From Chara braunii (lineage: Eukaryota > Streptophyta > Charophyceae > Charales > Characeae), in the NCBI GenBank assembly GCA_003427395.1, contig BFEA01000079.1, forward strand, positions 2,803,846 through 2,850,800: a DNA stretch of 46,955 nt, given 5' to 3'. This document shows, piece by piece, positions 22,201 to 32,539 of the stretch. How positions within the stretch are numbered: the first letter of the stretch is position 1; each line of letters begins with the position of its first letter. Made by a program: the position numbers and the translations under genes. Below the pieces are notes generated by a model. It saw nothing but the letters and a program-made list of their open reading frames with translations, did no database searches and was not told the origin of the DNA.

Positions 22201-22464
22201 CCCATCCAGGGTACCTTGCTCTGGGGCAACCGGATCATCTGGACCCTGCAAATTCCTATTTGATTGCTTTCCCTGACCTGTGGAATCTGACACTTGATTG
22301 CTCAGGGGTTGATGATGCTCCTTATCGGTCAGCAGCTTGCCCGCTTCATGCAGCTGTGATGCATGGGCTTCTTCTGCATGCTGCTGAGAAGCATCCGTCA
22401 GCACTACCTCGCTTCCATGCTCGTCTCCATTGTGGTTACTCATCGCCTCCCCACATGATGCCAT
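19222..22464 (-). CDS. TAF12: TFIID subunit 12 (TAF12-like), Gln-rich long form
   Basis: TAF12 pairs with TAF4 through a histone fold in TFIID in the nucleus (family knowledge). The C-terminal histone fold is clear at about 19520-19731: KRSIQELLAQIEP, LDLDVEDVLLEIADDF, then ARHRKSTMLEAKDIFLHLER and HIVIPGF, closely matching plant TAF12. Before it lie about 740 residues rich in Gln, Ser and Pro, and after it a Gly/Ala-rich tail of about 70 residues. The uninterrupted minus frame is 19222-22029. Its first ~40 residues look non-coding, so I propose exon 2 at 19222-21909 and exon 1 at 22153-22464, giving about 999 aa. The ATG at 22464 is chosen; an in-frame ATG at 22512 is an alternative. The stop is TGA. 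The protein is longer than typical TAF12, mainly through the Gln-rich N-terminus. The histone fold is certain; the 5' model is inference. Confidence 0.88.
21910..22152 (-). other. predicted TAF12 intron 1
   Basis: On the minus strand the donor would be AGG|GTTCAAG and the acceptor a pyrimidine-rich tract ending CTTCCTTCAG|CTC. Splicing joins both exons in phase 0. The interval contains a CAG repeat that reads as poly-Gln in another frame, so alternative splice sites that keep part of it in the protein are possible. Confidence 0.4.
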
Positions 22465-22512
22465 GTCGCACCCCAAGAGCGTACGGATGAAATTCCTCTT
22501 GCTCCTTACCAC

Positions 22513-23384
22513 AAGCCTACTTCATGCTTAGATTTATGTCCTCCATACCACCCCTTGCATTACGAAACCTCAGGTAAGAACATTAGCATCCTTCAGAAAG
22601 AAATTGTGAAGAGAAGGGAAGTGCACTGATTGATGAAGGGAAAGCATGGGTCACACACAGATTCCAGCATTTTGTGAGATGAATAACACAAAACAACAGC
22701 ATAGGCCCAAAGTTTCAGAACCACAGAAAAGATGTCCAACAAACATCTTCCTTCGCCCAACTGAATACAAATTACCAAAAGGAAGTTCAGGTAGCAAGCA
22801 GGCGCAGCCTTTGACATAGCATGCCATTAGTCAGAAACATATCTCAAAAGTAGCCTCTCAGGATCCCCAGAGGACATCCCACCCTAGTAAATATCCAGAA
22901 TGTAGACACCAAGATCAGGACCCTTTCTCTGCATGTGAGACATGTGCAAGGCAAACAGCAAGGGTGATAAAGGTAACCTACACGGCATGGGCCATACTGT
23001 GGTTATTATTCCCACTACAAACAGCTGACTTCACGGACAAATGGCTGTAGAAGAAGCAGTCTTCTCAGACAAATGGTTGAAAGGCTGCTACACCCAGTTC
23101 TTGCCAATCAATGAACATCAGGGAGCACACACGACCTGGCATAACACAGCCCCACAGAAGTCCGGAGAACTGTTGAACAACAGGCAAATGCAAGAAAAAT
23201 GAGATATAGTGATATGGCAGAAATCCAGAATGCAAAATCACATTGAAAACCAGCAAGTCCAACGCTGTCTAGAAACCAGAAATGCACTGATATTCCACCA
23301 ACGGAGAGCCAAAGCACTGAATCCGAATGTCAATGAGAGTACACTCTTTCCACCACCAACATATGTATCCAGAGTCCTTCCTCC
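22513..23384. other. upstream region of TAF12
   Basis: No gene is recognised. It should hold the TAF12 promoter and 5' UTR. Minus-strand GCTAATGTTCTTACCTGAG near 22573 could be a 3' splice site of a leader intron. Weak similarity to the LTR of element B (CTCATTTTTCTTGCATTTG near 23180-23200) suggests the LTR of element A may reach into this interval. Confidence 0.4.
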
Positions 23385-23545
23385 TACTTGGCGCTCAGTG
23401 CCCAGACTACTATCACACAGCCTACTAGCAGGCTACGAATTGACAATGCATCCAGTTGACATCAGCAGCAGAACCGAAGTACATGAAGATGTCGACCCTT
23501 GTATACCGTCGCCAAGACCAGGTAAGTGCCCTCACATCATCAACC

Positions 23546-23600
<55 letters not shown>

Positions 23601-23635
23601 NNNNNNNNNNNNNNNNNNNNNNNNNNNNNNNNNNN

Positions 23636-23672
<37 letters not shown>

Positions 23673-24316
23673 AATTTCTCGCGCACGTCTTCACCCTCAA
23701 ACACGAAGACCACCACCACCTCCACTGGCTATATCCAAGCCAAGCCCAGCTATGGGGGCTGGCTATGGCTCTGCCCTCAGCAGCGCCCTGCACCCTGCAC
23801 GTCCGCGCGTCCACGCAGCACCAGCGCTAGCGCAGCAAGCAGCCCGCGGGCGATCGCTCCAGCAGCGCTGCCGCCCGCAATTGCAAGTGCCCTCATTTCT
23901 TGACTGGAGTCCAGCCCTTTCCTATATGGAAAGTGGCGGGCGTTTTCCACTTGCTTCCCAAGTGAGACCGAGTTTCCAGTAGCTTCAGTCTCAGCCAGAG
24001 TCTGCCCCCAGGCCTGTTCAGACGGTGGCCTGGGACCAAATTGGTTGGGATTGCCCAACCGCCGAGGCACAAACGTGCGGTGCTCCCTGCTTAGACCACA
24101 TTGCTGGAAGAGCCTGGAAGACTCACAAATATTTGAATTCTCACGAGCAAGGTGGATTGTAACCAACTGGCGCGTGGCAACTGTCTGGCGCCTGCCAAGA
24201 TTTGCAAAAATTGACGAACTCAGGGCACACTGGGATTCAGGGGGCCCGCCTTCACTTAGGGCGGGCACATGCCTGCTGCGAGGCCCTAGGCCCTAGCCCA
24301 AGGGTAAACCCTTGCA
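23385..24316 (-). mobile_element. 3' LTR of gypsy element A (downstream end uncertain)
   Basis: Read on the minus strand, it starts TGCAAGGG at 24316 right after a polypurine tract (AAAGGAGGAGGGAG), which itself follows the pol stop. Landmarks shared with the LTR of element B are CGCCCTAAGTGAAGGCGGGC (24244-24266), GCGCCAGTTGGTT, ACCTGGTCTTG, GTACTTCGG and GGGCACTGAGCG (about 23395). Similarity is patchy, so the two LTRs are old relatives. A CT repeat with a 35-bp N gap lies inside. The far end is not defined. Confidence 0.65.
23551..23671. repeat. CT microsatellite with 35-bp assembly gap
   Basis: TC repeats run 23551-23600, N fills 23601-23635, and CT repeats continue to 23671. The true repeat length is unknown. 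Frames crossing the gap are not credible genes. Confidence 0.95.
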
Positions 24317-24355
24317 CTCCCTCCTCCTTTACTTCGATAGTCCTCTGAGAAGTCG

Positions 24356-25836
24356 TTACACAGCAGGCTGCTTCCCTTTCAAACTTCGTTCATTACTTGA
24401 GTTAATTTGGGGAGCAGTCTTCATTAACTCTTCTCTTGTGAACCACCGATCTTCTTTAGGATCAGTATGATGTCGGAACCGCACTAGATACTGCATCTGC
24501 AGTTTCGGAGGGCGTCCCCTGCCTGGAGGCTTGGGCACAGGCATCAGCTTGTGCTCGACGATATATAGTCAATGTCCACATGTCAGTCCATGGTTGGGGG
24601 CAGCATTGATCTTCTTGAGGGAAACTGGTCAGTTTCAGCGAAGGGTGCCAACTTAGATGCATGGAAAACAGGGAGTGTACGGAGGTGTACAGGAATGTGT
24701 ATAACATATGATTGACCATCGGGTCGATCTCCTACTATGTCCAGAATTTCCCCGGGTCCAAAGTACTGTGCCATCAGTTTGCGTGAGATTCCCAACTCCT
24801 GTCCCAACTCAGATGACTTTACCCAGACTCGTTCACCTACCTGAAATGCAAACCGTTCTCAGATGCAACCATGGCATCTTGAGCTTTCTTGATGTGCTCT
24901 ACAGCCTGCTGCAGCATGTGTTCGTACTTGACAGCAAACTTTAGGTTACCAGGTGCTGTGGTTGGCTGGTTTTCAGCCAACAGGAAGTCAAGAGCAGATC
25001 TGGGCTTCCAACCAAGATGCAGCTGGTTGGGGGTCTTACCGGTAGTGCTGTGCACAGCATTGTTGTACAGGCTGGGGATGAGAGGTAACTTCTCATCCCA
25101 GTCATCTTGACTTGGCTTAACATAATGCCGAAGCAAGTGCTGCGCTACCCGGTTCATTTGCTCGGCCTGACCATTTGACTCAAGGTGGTTCCCTGATGTC
25201 ATTTGCAGTCAGGTGCCCATCTGTTGGGCTGTTCTTTGACACAGTTCGCTAGTGAATCTGACATCCCTGTCGCTCACAATAGACTTAGGGAGACCGAAGT
25301 CTCGTACCCAGTTGTCCATGAATAGCTTGATGACGTGGTCAGTTCTAGCCGGTCCAGGCATAGCGATTAGTAGCATACTTAGTGAACCTGTCCACAATGA
25401 CGTGACGTTTACCGCTTTTGCTGGTCACAAGAGTATCGATGAAATCCATGGAGACACTCTGCCGAGGACCAGTAGGTATAGGCAAGGGCTTAGTAACCCC
25501 AAGCAATACCTGAGTCTAAGGCTTGTCCCGTTGACAAACTTGACAAGTCTCTACATATTTCTTCGCATCATCCAACATTGTGGGCCACAAACATCGCTGC
25601 ACTAAATTTGTTGTTGTCTTGTTATAACTGAAATGTCCGGTTGCATCGTGGCACTCACCTAAAAATAAACTGCGTAAAGACTCCCTATTCGGAACGCATA
25701 AGCGTTTATTCCCTGCCTTCTCAAGGAACAACAAGCCTTCAACCACCACAAACTCATCGGAAGTAGCTTTGTCTTTAGCTTCCAGTTTGCAGATGATCTC
25801 AGACATGATTGTGTCCTCTTGACAGACTCCCACCAT
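24356..25836 (-). pseudogene. integrase and chromodomain of element A
   Basis: The minus strand shows the integrase zinc-binding region (HDATGHF ... CQVCQRDKP, 25516-25836). The catalytic core follows in pieces (GLPKSIVSDRDVRFTSEL at 25209-25397; NHLESNGQAEQMN and LYNNAVHSTTGKTP at 24837-25202). Then come the C-terminal region (GPGEILDIVGDRP, 24583-24807) and a chromodomain-like end (LQMQYLVRFRHHTDPKEDRW). The terminal stop at 24356 is probably native, since the polypurine tract and LTR follow within 45 bp. Stops and frameshifts separate the fragments. Chromodomains steer chromovirus integration to particular chromatin (family knowledge). Confidence 0.85.
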
Positions 25837-26734
25837 AGATCAAGTTACGTCACAAAAATCCCAAACTCAATCACTAGCGCGCTCAGATAGCCTGCCCTAC
25901 GCGATAGTGCATCAGCCACTTTGTTGTACTCTCCCTTCAGAGGGTCGAGCTTGAAGTCATACATATCTATGAGTTCAATCCACCTCGTAAGTGCATCGGA
26001 GAGCACTGGTTGTGTCTTAATCAAGTGCAATGTCTCATGGTCAGATCTCACATTAAAGAATCTGCCTAGGAGGCAGTGCCTCCAATGGACCACACTTTGT
26101 AGAGAGCATAAAGCTCACGCTCATAGGTGGACTTAGCTAATTTATGAGATGGCATTTTTTTGCTCATGTCCTCGATCGGGCTCGACTTTTTCCCCTCCTT
26201 CTGCGCAAGGGCCGTGCCTATGCCGTATTGGCTGGCGTCTGTGGTCACAACAAAGGGTTGTTCAAGATCTGGAAGTTTGAGGACTTTGTAGTGCGTCAGG
26301 GCATACTTCAATCTCTTGAAGGTTGCCTCATACTTTTCGGTCCACTCCCATGGGGTGTCAAGGCGCGTGAGGACAGTTAGAGGGGAGGCTACCGTGCTAT
26401 GATTTTTCACAAATGGGCGGTAGTAGCCTGTCACCCCCAAGAACGACCTCCCCTCACTCACAGATTGAGGTCTGGGACGTATGCTAGCCACGTTGGCATC
26501 ATCTGGCCTCAATCCATCCGCGGAAATCTCATAACCCAAACACAAGATCTCGGTGCGACCAAATTCACATTTCTCCAAGTTCACATTGTACTGGTGCTGT
26601 CTTAGGAGTTGTGGCACTGTTTTCACGAGCTCAGCGTGCTCCCCTACAGTCCTACTAAGGATAAGGATATCATTGAGGTACACGACGATAAACTTGTGAA
26701 AGTAGTCACGAAAGATCCGGTTCATTGCGTGTTG

Positions 26735-27400
26735 GAACGTCATAGGAGCATTGCATAGGCCAAAGGGCATCACCACAAACTTGTACAAACCGTGCCTGGT
26801 CTGAAAGGCGGTTTTGTGCTGGTCCTCGTGTCTAATAGCAATCTGATGGTATCGGGACTTCAAATTGATCTTAGTGAAGTATCGGCATCCCTGCACTTTA
26901 TCCAAGAGGTCGTCAATGCGTGGTATGGGCTTCGCGTTCTTAAACCACTAGTACTTCCTAGAGTCGTGCCCGCTAACGCGCCACAATTTTAGGAAATGTA
27001 CGGGCTACTGCAAAAGCGCCCAAATTCATTCGACTAGAAACGTTTCTACTCTATTTTTTCCCATGCCCGATAGCTGGGCAACGTACTGGTGGTTTAACGC
27101 TGATGGCATTGAGGCCCCTATAGTCAATGTACATCCTTAGTGTTGGAACGTCCTAGGAGCATTGCATAGGTCAAAGGGCATCACCACAAACTCGTACAGA
27201 CAGTACCTGATCTGAAAGGCGGTTTTGTGTTGGTCCTAAAGTCTAATAACAATCTGATGGTATCCAAACTTCTGATCTATCTTAGTGAAGTGCCGACATC
27301 CCTACACTCTATCCAAGAGGTCGTCAATGCGTAGCAAGGGCTTCGCGTTCTTAACGGTGATGGCATTGAGGCCCCTATAGTCAATGCACATCCTTAGTGT
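26735..27400. repeat. tandem duplication of an RT segment in element A
   Basis: The segment from TGGAACGTCATAGGAGC (about 26735) through TGATGGCATTGAGGCCCC to CCTTAGTGT (27142) is repeated from TGGAACGTCCTAGGAGC (27143) to CCTTAGTGT (about 27400). The first copy is about 150 bp longer because it holds the TTAA-flanked MITE. The two copies differ by scattered substitutions, so the duplication is not recent. Confidence 0.85.
26944..27093. mobile_element. 150-bp MITE with TTAA target duplication
   Basis: The ends ACCACTAGTAC and GTACTGGTGGT are inverted repeats with one mismatch in 11 bp. TTAA flanks both sides (26940-26943 and 27094-27097). The tandem duplicate at about 27345-27360 reads GTTCTTAACGGTGATGG without the insert, giving the empty site with a single TTAA. 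TTAA duplication is characteristic of piggyBac-type transposons (family knowledge), but no transposase is present and the assignment is inference. Confidence 0.85.
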
Positions 27401-27671
27401 CCCCCCTTTCTTTGGGACAAATAAAACTAGCGCTTCGTAGGGGAATGTACTTGGCCGAATCCAAAACTTCTTTGTGAGCTCCTTGAGCTGGCGGCAAAGT
27501 TCATCTAACTCTGTAGGAGACATCCTATAGATCGGCCCTCTAGGTACTTTGCTACCGGGGACGATTTCTATCACATGGACAATCTTCCTTTCTACCACAC
27601 CCCTAGGCTCCTCAAAGAGGTCTGCATTTTGTGCAACGACTGCTTCTATCTCTAGGGGTGATTTTACGGCC

Positions 27672-27845
27672 TCCCCTTTCACATAGACAAAGACTAGGTA
27701 CATTCCTTCCTCGTGATTCTGCTCGTAGAAGTTATAGAAAGACGAAGCACACACGCAATCCCCTTTCACATAGACAAAGACTAGGTACATTCCTTCCTCG
27801 CGATTCTGCTTGTAGAAGTTATAGAAAGACGAAGCACACACGCAA
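27672..27845 (-). repeat. 87-bp in-frame tandem duplication in the element A pol linker
   Basis: Units 27672-27758 and 27759-27845 differ at two positions (CGTGATT/CGCGATT and GCTCGTAG/GCTTGTAG). Each encodes [11 protein letters not shown], then KQNREEGMY or EQNHEEGMY, then LVFVYVKG. The 29-codon unit keeps the frame open. Element B has a single copy here. Confidence 0.93.
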
Positions 27846-28153
27846 CCATATTTCTTCACTAGTCTGCTAGCCTTGAACTTCCGCAGCCTAACGGTCCTTC
27901 CATCTAGCAACTTCTGGATTATCACCTTCCTACCCCAATCGAATCGAGGCTTAGCAACCTCGAGGTAGTACATGCCTAGCAACATGTCAAATGGCAGCTC
28001 GTTGCTCACCAGGAACGAGATCTTGTGTCTTAGTTCCCCTCTTGCATAGGAGAAGGTACAAACTACGTCCTTGACAAGAAGGTAAGATTACCACTTCAGC
28101 ACGAGTAAGAGCGGTTAACACTCCTACTGGCCCGAGGTGTTTCCCTGCAAAGT

Positions 28154-28432
28154 GCTCGCGGAAGCACCACCAGAGTTGAAGATCCAACTGTCACTATCGA
28201 GGATGCGACCTTCCCAGCAACCCGCTTACTCTTGCACTTGGCCATTGTGTGCCCATATTGGCCACAATTAGGCAAGCGCCTCGTGCAACACGGCTCGCAG
28301 AAGCACCACCGGAGTTGGAAGATCCAACCGTCACTATCGAGGACGCGACCTTCCTAGCGACTCACTTACTCTTGCACTTGGTCATTGTGTGCCCATACTG
28401 GCCACAATTTAGGCAAGTGCCTCACGCAACAC
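28154..28432 (-). repeat. 139-bp tandem duplication of the gag zinc-knuckle segment, element A
   Basis: Units start at 28154 (GCTCGCGGAAGCACCACC) and 28293 (GCTCGCAGAAGCACCACC) and each ends near CAACACG. Each contains a CCHC knuckle, CLNCGQYGHTMTKC in the upstream copy and a near-copy in the other. 139 is not a multiple of three and one copy has lost a base, so the copies are not cleanly in one frame. Confidence 0.9.
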
Positions 28433-30267
28433 GGCCTCGCCACACCTCGTACTCCAGACCAAGCTTCACCCACATGGGTGGTCCTTGGTCACTTTGACCC
28501 TTGGGACCGCCTACCTTCTGTTTCTCGACCCCCTTACCCATTTCTCTAACGGGCGCGGCTACTCCACCATCTGAAGTCTCCCTCAACCCATCTATCTTTG
28601 TTTCTTCCCCAAGGTAAGAGAAATCGTCAATCTCAGTCGCTTGACCATCGTGGTCAACGAACATAAGACTGCCTTCCTTCCTCCACTCCTAAGGAAGCTT
28701 CTTCTTCCACCCATCAATCGATCCTTGCTGGGCACTCTTAAGCTTAGCCTCTATGTCTAGGGCTTTCTTGTTGAACGAGGCGAAGTTATGTACGTATATG
28801 GAGGCCTCATCGACCAACTTATTCTTGATATCTATAGGCAGATATCGCAAATAAGTTGTGAGTACCTGCGGATCGTACCGCACGCCAGGGACAACAATCA
28901 GTCGCTCTACGACGTTTGTTACCTCGCAAAATGTCCAGTATCTCTTCGATCCTAGACTAGCTAGCAAGTCGGTGGGCTTTTGCACCCCTTGAGGGTCATG
29001 CCACCTGTTATAGACCATCCGTACAAACTTCAATGTTCAAGTTGACTGTATCCCTGTTGTTGTACCACTCCGTTCAACCATCTGGTTGTAGACCCTTCTA
29101 GAAAGGATGCAGCAACGATAACTTCTTCCTCGGTCCTCGTAAGCTTATGCCTTACATAAGTAGGCACAATCCTCACCCAGATATCAAGGTTCACTTCCTT
29201 CTTCTTCTCGCCAGAGAAGGGTTTAGGACTCGGTAAGGGTATTTTGGGTGTCCGCTGCATGGATTGTACAGCACCTTGTGCCTGCTACATTGGTTGAGAA
29301 ACCGATGGAACAAACCGTTGTGGCAGCATTTGTTGCTACATCGGCACTTGTTGTTGCTGTTGTACCTGCTGCGGCGGTGGACCCTGTTGCAAAGCTTGCG
29401 ACACTTGTGACTGCCCTGTAGTGGCAACCACTGATTGGGAAAATAAAGAAGGTTGTACAAGAATCGGCCCACTACTGCTAATCCGCCTAATGGGGGCATG
29501 CCAAACTGAGGGGCAAAGGGCTGCCCTGTCGGTGGCACCGTCAAAAACATTGGACCTACAACCGTAGGGGGAGCTACAACAATCTGGGGTGGCCTCACTG
29601 AAGGTCGAGACACCCGCAATGCGGCCAGAATCTGGTTCTGGCCAGCTATCAGTGCAGCCAACATTTCCTGCTGCACGGCCTGCGATTCGACTAAGCTCAA
29701 CAAGGAGTTTCGAAGGGACAGACCCACAAGACCTAAAGTCGACTCATCTATAGCTTCTAACTTTCCTAACTCCTGAGACCTTGCCTCTAGCCTGACTTTT
29801 CTAATTTTAGCTTTCTCTCTCCTCTCCTCGACTTCCCGTAGCTGGCGCCATAACTCTGTGTGAAGAGCATTCGTTTGCTGGGTCTCATAATCCTCTTTTG
29901 ACATGGGATGCTGCTGGCTGACCTGCATGCCAGCAAACTCAGTAACGGCAGGTTGGGCCATACTTGGACTAAGACCTGACGAAGAAGCCTGAGATGAGGC
30001 CTGTGACATAGTAGATGCGGTAGCCATTGCCGCCACAACGTCGGCTCTAACGTCTGCTGCTAATGCTGCTACTAATACCCTTTCGGCATTGGCTGCTTCT
30101 TCCCTAGCCCTCTGCGATGCAGTCCTCTCTCTGCCTTCTCTCAACAGTCTCCTTTCCTCCCCTCGTTCAAACCCTAGGAAAGTGATCGCCTGACTGCATG
30201 CAAGTCTCCGGGTAAGCCTCCTATGGTCTTGCTCTAGTCCCTCAGCCTCATTATCGTCTCCACTCAT
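28154..30267 (-). pseudogene. gag of element A
   Basis: The start ATG is at 30267 (MSGDDNEAEGLEQDHRRL). An Ala/Arg/Glu-rich N-terminal region with helical, coiled-coil-like segments (LHTELWRQLREVEERREKAK) leads to a Gln/Pro-rich linker, which is frameshifted and carries two TAG stops near 29285 and 29337. The gag core follows (PKPFSGEKKKEVNLDIWVRI, then VIVAASFLEGSTTRWLNG), then DATNVVERL-like sequence (VTNVVERLIVVPGVRYDPQ) and the duplicated zinc knuckle. After the knuckle the DNA reads GGGCCAGTAGGA, the same gag stop context as element B. Not functional. Confidence 0.82.
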
Positions 30268-30325
30268 GAGCTATGCTTAGACCGCGTTCTGCACTAGAGT
30301 CCTCGCTGGGACCTACCGCAGCATG

Positions 30326-31197
30326 TGCGAGGCTCAAGGCCTCGGTAAGCCCTACTGGCCTTGTTTCAGCGAGAACGGCCGCCCTAAGTGAAGGCGGGCC
30401 TGACAAGTGACGAGAGGCGTATTTTGGGTTTTGACGCAGATGGGAAATTCAGGCAGTTGCGCAGCGCGAGTTGGTTGAGTGAGCCCAGGTCGTGCCTGCC
30501 TTTTTCCAAATGTATCGAGGCAGGCCCTGGGCCAGGCACAGGGCATTAACTAAACACAGGCCGCTGGCAGTTGGGCACGGGTAACTACCCCAGGCCCTGT
30601 GGAAGATTCCCTCGGACAGGGGCTCAGCCACTTGGGGCCTACTGGAAGCTTCTGTGGGAAGGCCCAGGCCAGCCAGGCAGCCTATGACTGGCAGCCTCAT
30701 TCCATAAAGGAAAGGGTCTGGCTGCAGGCTGGACATTTGGGCACTCGCTGCTTATGCGCAAGCGCTGATGCGCCAGCTGCTGGAGCGAGTGCCTACACGC
30801 TCACGGGCAAGCAAGGAAGAAGCAGGCAGCCATAGCCAAGCTGGCCTATTGCTGGATGGGGCGCATGGTGGTCCTTGGGTGCACGTGGCATCTGTGTGGG
30901 GGATCGAGGTTGTGAGTGAAGCGTGAGACATACCTGGTGCTTGAGGCCAACGACATTGGCCGAGATCTGGTCGTACTTCGGGAAGATGTTGACGTCACCA
31001 GCGGCATTGTAGATAGGCTACATAGGATCTGCCATTCGTAGTTTGGGCGCTGAGCGTCGAATAGGGATTCGACATTGGTTCATGGTTGATGATGATGAGA
31101 CTATTCTAACATTGTCACTTGTGAGCTTTTGTTGTGCTCTTATTTGGTGGAACTCAAGTTGCAATTATGCTTTTGGTTCGAGGTCAAGACTATCTGG
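30326..31197 (+). mobile_element. 5' LTR of element B, portion matched by the 3' LTR
   Basis: It aligns with 38322-39194 almost base for base, with a few substitutions and small indels (for example TTGGTGGAAC versus TTGGAAC). The LTR must continue beyond 31197, because the partner copy is truncated there. A hairpin GCCGCCCTAAGTGAAGGCGGGC lies near 30379-30400. The long plus and minus frames inside it recur in the 3' LTR and reflect composition, not genes. Confidence 0.9.
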
Positions 31198-32539
31198 TTT
31201 CATGTGTATGATGCTGCTTGGTTTCTGGAATTCGCTATCGCTCATTTTCCTTGCATTTTGGCATCGGAGTTGTGGTACGTTGCGCTAATATGGCGCTTGT
31301 CTTCTGCTTATGCGGTGCATGCACGTGGTTAGCTGGGTGAGCGACCGTGGGTAGTGCACAGTGAGGAGGACGAAGACAAGCAGGCGACCTAGGTGGAGAG
31401 GGGTATCGCCAGGAAGGTTGAGTGGTGATATTGGGTGCTTCGCAGTGTGATGAGAACTATCCGATGTGTGATTGATGCTGAGTTGGAACCGCGGTATAAT
31501 GTTGGTTGTGTTGAGGCAATGATTGGTCATCACAATCCACATCGGGTCATTTGGTGAGAATATATGTGGTTGGGGGCAACTATTTTGAGGTACAGTGCTC
31601 TTAACCTTATCTACTCTCTTCGACACTTCTTACCGTGAGGACGTGTGTTCTGTCTTGAGAGTCCTCTCATGTGAGGAGGAGCGTGCGCTCAACCTTGACA
31701 GTCGACATTGTTCACGTGGAGCATCTGGAAGGAGAAGGCGTTGCCATCTGAAGGGGTCTGGACGAAGCACTGGGTCAGGGTCACCATGCCAACCCACCGG
31801 GAGTAGAGCACGCATGCTTTGTTGCTTTGTCCTTTGTCTCCCACTTGCGCTGTAGATAGGTCATGAGGGGCAGGCCAGCCCTACAGGGGAGACGAGAACC
31901 TGACGTTTATAAATAAATACCGGCGGGTTACCTTCCATTGGTTGTGATCGTCGTCCTGTTTGCGACGTTAAATAATTCCTCAGGACCTCGGGGGCCGTCC
32001 TTAAACCGCCTCTTGATCAGCCAATCGGTCAGTGTAAGGCTCGTTGCACGCGAGGGTAAACATGGTGCAGGGTTGGCCAGCTCAGCATTGACTTGGGGCA
32101 CAGGGGTGGGTCGTGTGCACACCTTTAGACACGCACGCTATCTGGATTGCTCAGGAACGCTGACGTCCAGTGACATCAAGAAGAACTGAGGGAGGGGTAG
32201 GTTTCAAGTGATCAGTTCGGGAAAAATTCCACTCTGCAAACAACCACACAAATAATTCTATTTTTATTTTGATTAGTTAGATGTGGACTGCCATTAACAC
32301 ATCTGACAGACAACATAGATAGAACAGGTTGTTTCTCCTCATTTGCTTTCTGTTTGCAAACTAGTCAATGTAGATTAGTTTTATTTGTAGGAATTTGGAC
32401 TTAACTGCTGAAGCCAATGGTGTATACTCCGACAATGCCACCGATTAATTATTTTAATTATTTTATATCGGTCTGAGCACTACGCTGCGGTAGGCAACCG
32501 AGTGTGTCCTAGTGCATACAGTGCACAACGCTGTAGCAT
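31198..32539 (+). other. rest of the 5' LTR and leader of element B
   Basis: No gene seen. The LTR end is not located because the partner copy lacks it. Just before gag, GGTCTGAGCACTACGCTGCGG (about 32469) may overlap a decayed primer-binding site; the similar CTGCGGTAGG in the element A leader (near 30310) supports a shared leader. An AT-rich patch lies at about 32440-32465. Confidence 0.45.

Larger units (their letters stand above)
25837..28150 (-). pseudogene. protease remnant, RT and RNase H of element A
   Basis: The start (27302-28009) encodes the protease C-terminus ([21 protein letters not shown]), the linker and the RT N-terminus ([31 protein letters not shown]). The segment with the protease active-site Asp is deleted relative to element B. 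RT continues at 26905-26066 ([31 protein letters not shown]). The catalytic box is YLND (26669-26680) instead of YLDD. RNase H follows (PFVVTTDASQYGIGTALAQ) with DPLKGEYNKVADALSRR near 25890-25940. A tandem duplication with a nested MITE (26735-27400) splits the RT. Inactive. Confidence 0.85.
23385..30322 (-). mobile_element. Ty3/gypsy chromovirus, element A (minus strand), degenerate
   Basis: On the minus strand the order is gag (30267 down to 28154), protease remnant, RT, RNase H, integrase and chromodomain (24356), polypurine tract, 3' LTR. The 5' LTR is missing: the gag leader stops at about 30322, where element B's LTR begins on the other strand. It is the same family as element B but clearly diverged. 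Many stops, frameshifts, internal duplications and a nested MITE make it non-autonomous. Confidence 0.88.

Noticed and set aside
23209-23982. Long frames on both strands through the N gap
   Set aside because: They consist of CT-repeat translation and Ns; the region is LTR sequence of element A.
26940-27097. CACTA-type transposon ends (CACTAGTAC...)
   Set aside because: The direct repeats and the empty site fit a TTAA duplication with ends at ACCACTAGTAC; a CACTA reading leaves no valid 3-bp target duplication.
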